Assembly (NCBI RefSeq): GCF_014192335.1
Contig: NZ_JACHXU010000003.1
Span: forward strand, 248,001-312,000
Length of the DNA: 64,000 nt
Direction of reading: 5' to 3'
Source of the DNA: Aporhodopirellula rubra
GTDB lineage: Bacteria > Planctomycetota > Planctomycetia > Pirellulales > Pirellulaceae
Shown piece by piece: positions 63,918 to 64,000 of the stretch. Positions within the stretch are counted from its first letter, which is position 1. Each line of letters opens with the position of its first letter. The position numbers were made by a program, and so were the translations under genes. Below the pieces are notes generated by a model, which had not been told where the DNA came from, did no database searches, and saw only the letters and a list, made by a program, of their open reading frames with translations.

Positions 63918-64000
63918 GTACTCCCGGCCAGGGCGTTCTCTGGTCAGGGCCGCGGGAACAGCGGCGGTATTAGGCACAGTTTGTTTCGCTTGTCCGAATG

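Noticed and set aside
1-64000. CRISPR array, rRNA or retron
   Set aside because: No regularly spaced repeats of 24-37 bp, no rRNA-like sequence and no reverse-transcriptase motif were seen.

Overview
The window looks like chromosomal DNA of a planctomycete of the Pirellulaceae type (Rhodopirellula relatives). Evidence: a Cys-type sulfatase, a DUF1080 protein, a Gfo/Idh/MocA oxidoreductase with a twin-arginine signal, a long c-type cytochrome/propeller protein, a DUF1598 protein, a FloA flotillin, a fused MoxR/Bat operon, weak ribosome binding sites and frequent TTG/GTG starts. No rRNA and no CRISPR array was seen; there is one tRNA.

Layout. 1-11 kb: a three-PAS hybrid histidine kinase (minus strand, running off the left edge), a zinc-ribbon TolQ/ExbB-like protein followed by two ExbD/TolR-like coiled-coil proteins, a formylglycine-enzyme-like protein, a beta-hydroxyacid dehydrogenase and a membrane glycosyltransferase. 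11-24 kb: a c-type cytochrome gene interrupted by an in-frame TGA, a DUF1080 protein, and a tightly overlapping minus-strand operon moxR-DUF58-hypothetical-batA-batB/C-batD/E. 24-41 kb: sulfatase, oxidoreductase, floA with a small partner, a DacZ-like diadenylate cyclase, fumC, kptA, an FHA-sigma54 regulator divergent from a DUF1598 gene, mscS, surE, csrA, and tRNA-Asn with a strong terminator.

42-49 kb, downstream of the tRNA: after a small hypothetical gene and a VF530 gene comes an A/T-richer two-gene unit. It encodes a Swt1-type HEPN-SNF2 helicase (1200 aa) and a sacsin/HSP90-like ATPase (about 1038 aa) with a degenerate HNH-like zinc end. It looks like an anti-phage or conflict system. 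A broken phytanoyl-CoA dioxygenase gene follows.

49.45 kb to the right edge: a phage-like integrative element. Leftward genes are a large serine recombinase with DUF2924 and HTH partners and a LexA/CI-type self-cleaving repressor with two unknown genes. Rightward genes are a sigma-70-like factor and a replication/recombination module (Sak4-like ATPase, DUF669, RusA, SF2 helicase, primase-polymerase) ending in an iteron-like repeat cluster.

The most striking non-coding signal is a 41-bp element present twice in the element, oppositely oriented. Each copy lies 52-54 bp upstream of the first gene of a module (recombinase module; replication module), and one copy directly follows the sigma-factor gene. 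I infer a dedicated sigma-factor/promoter pair that co-activates excision and replication under control of the LexA-like repressor.
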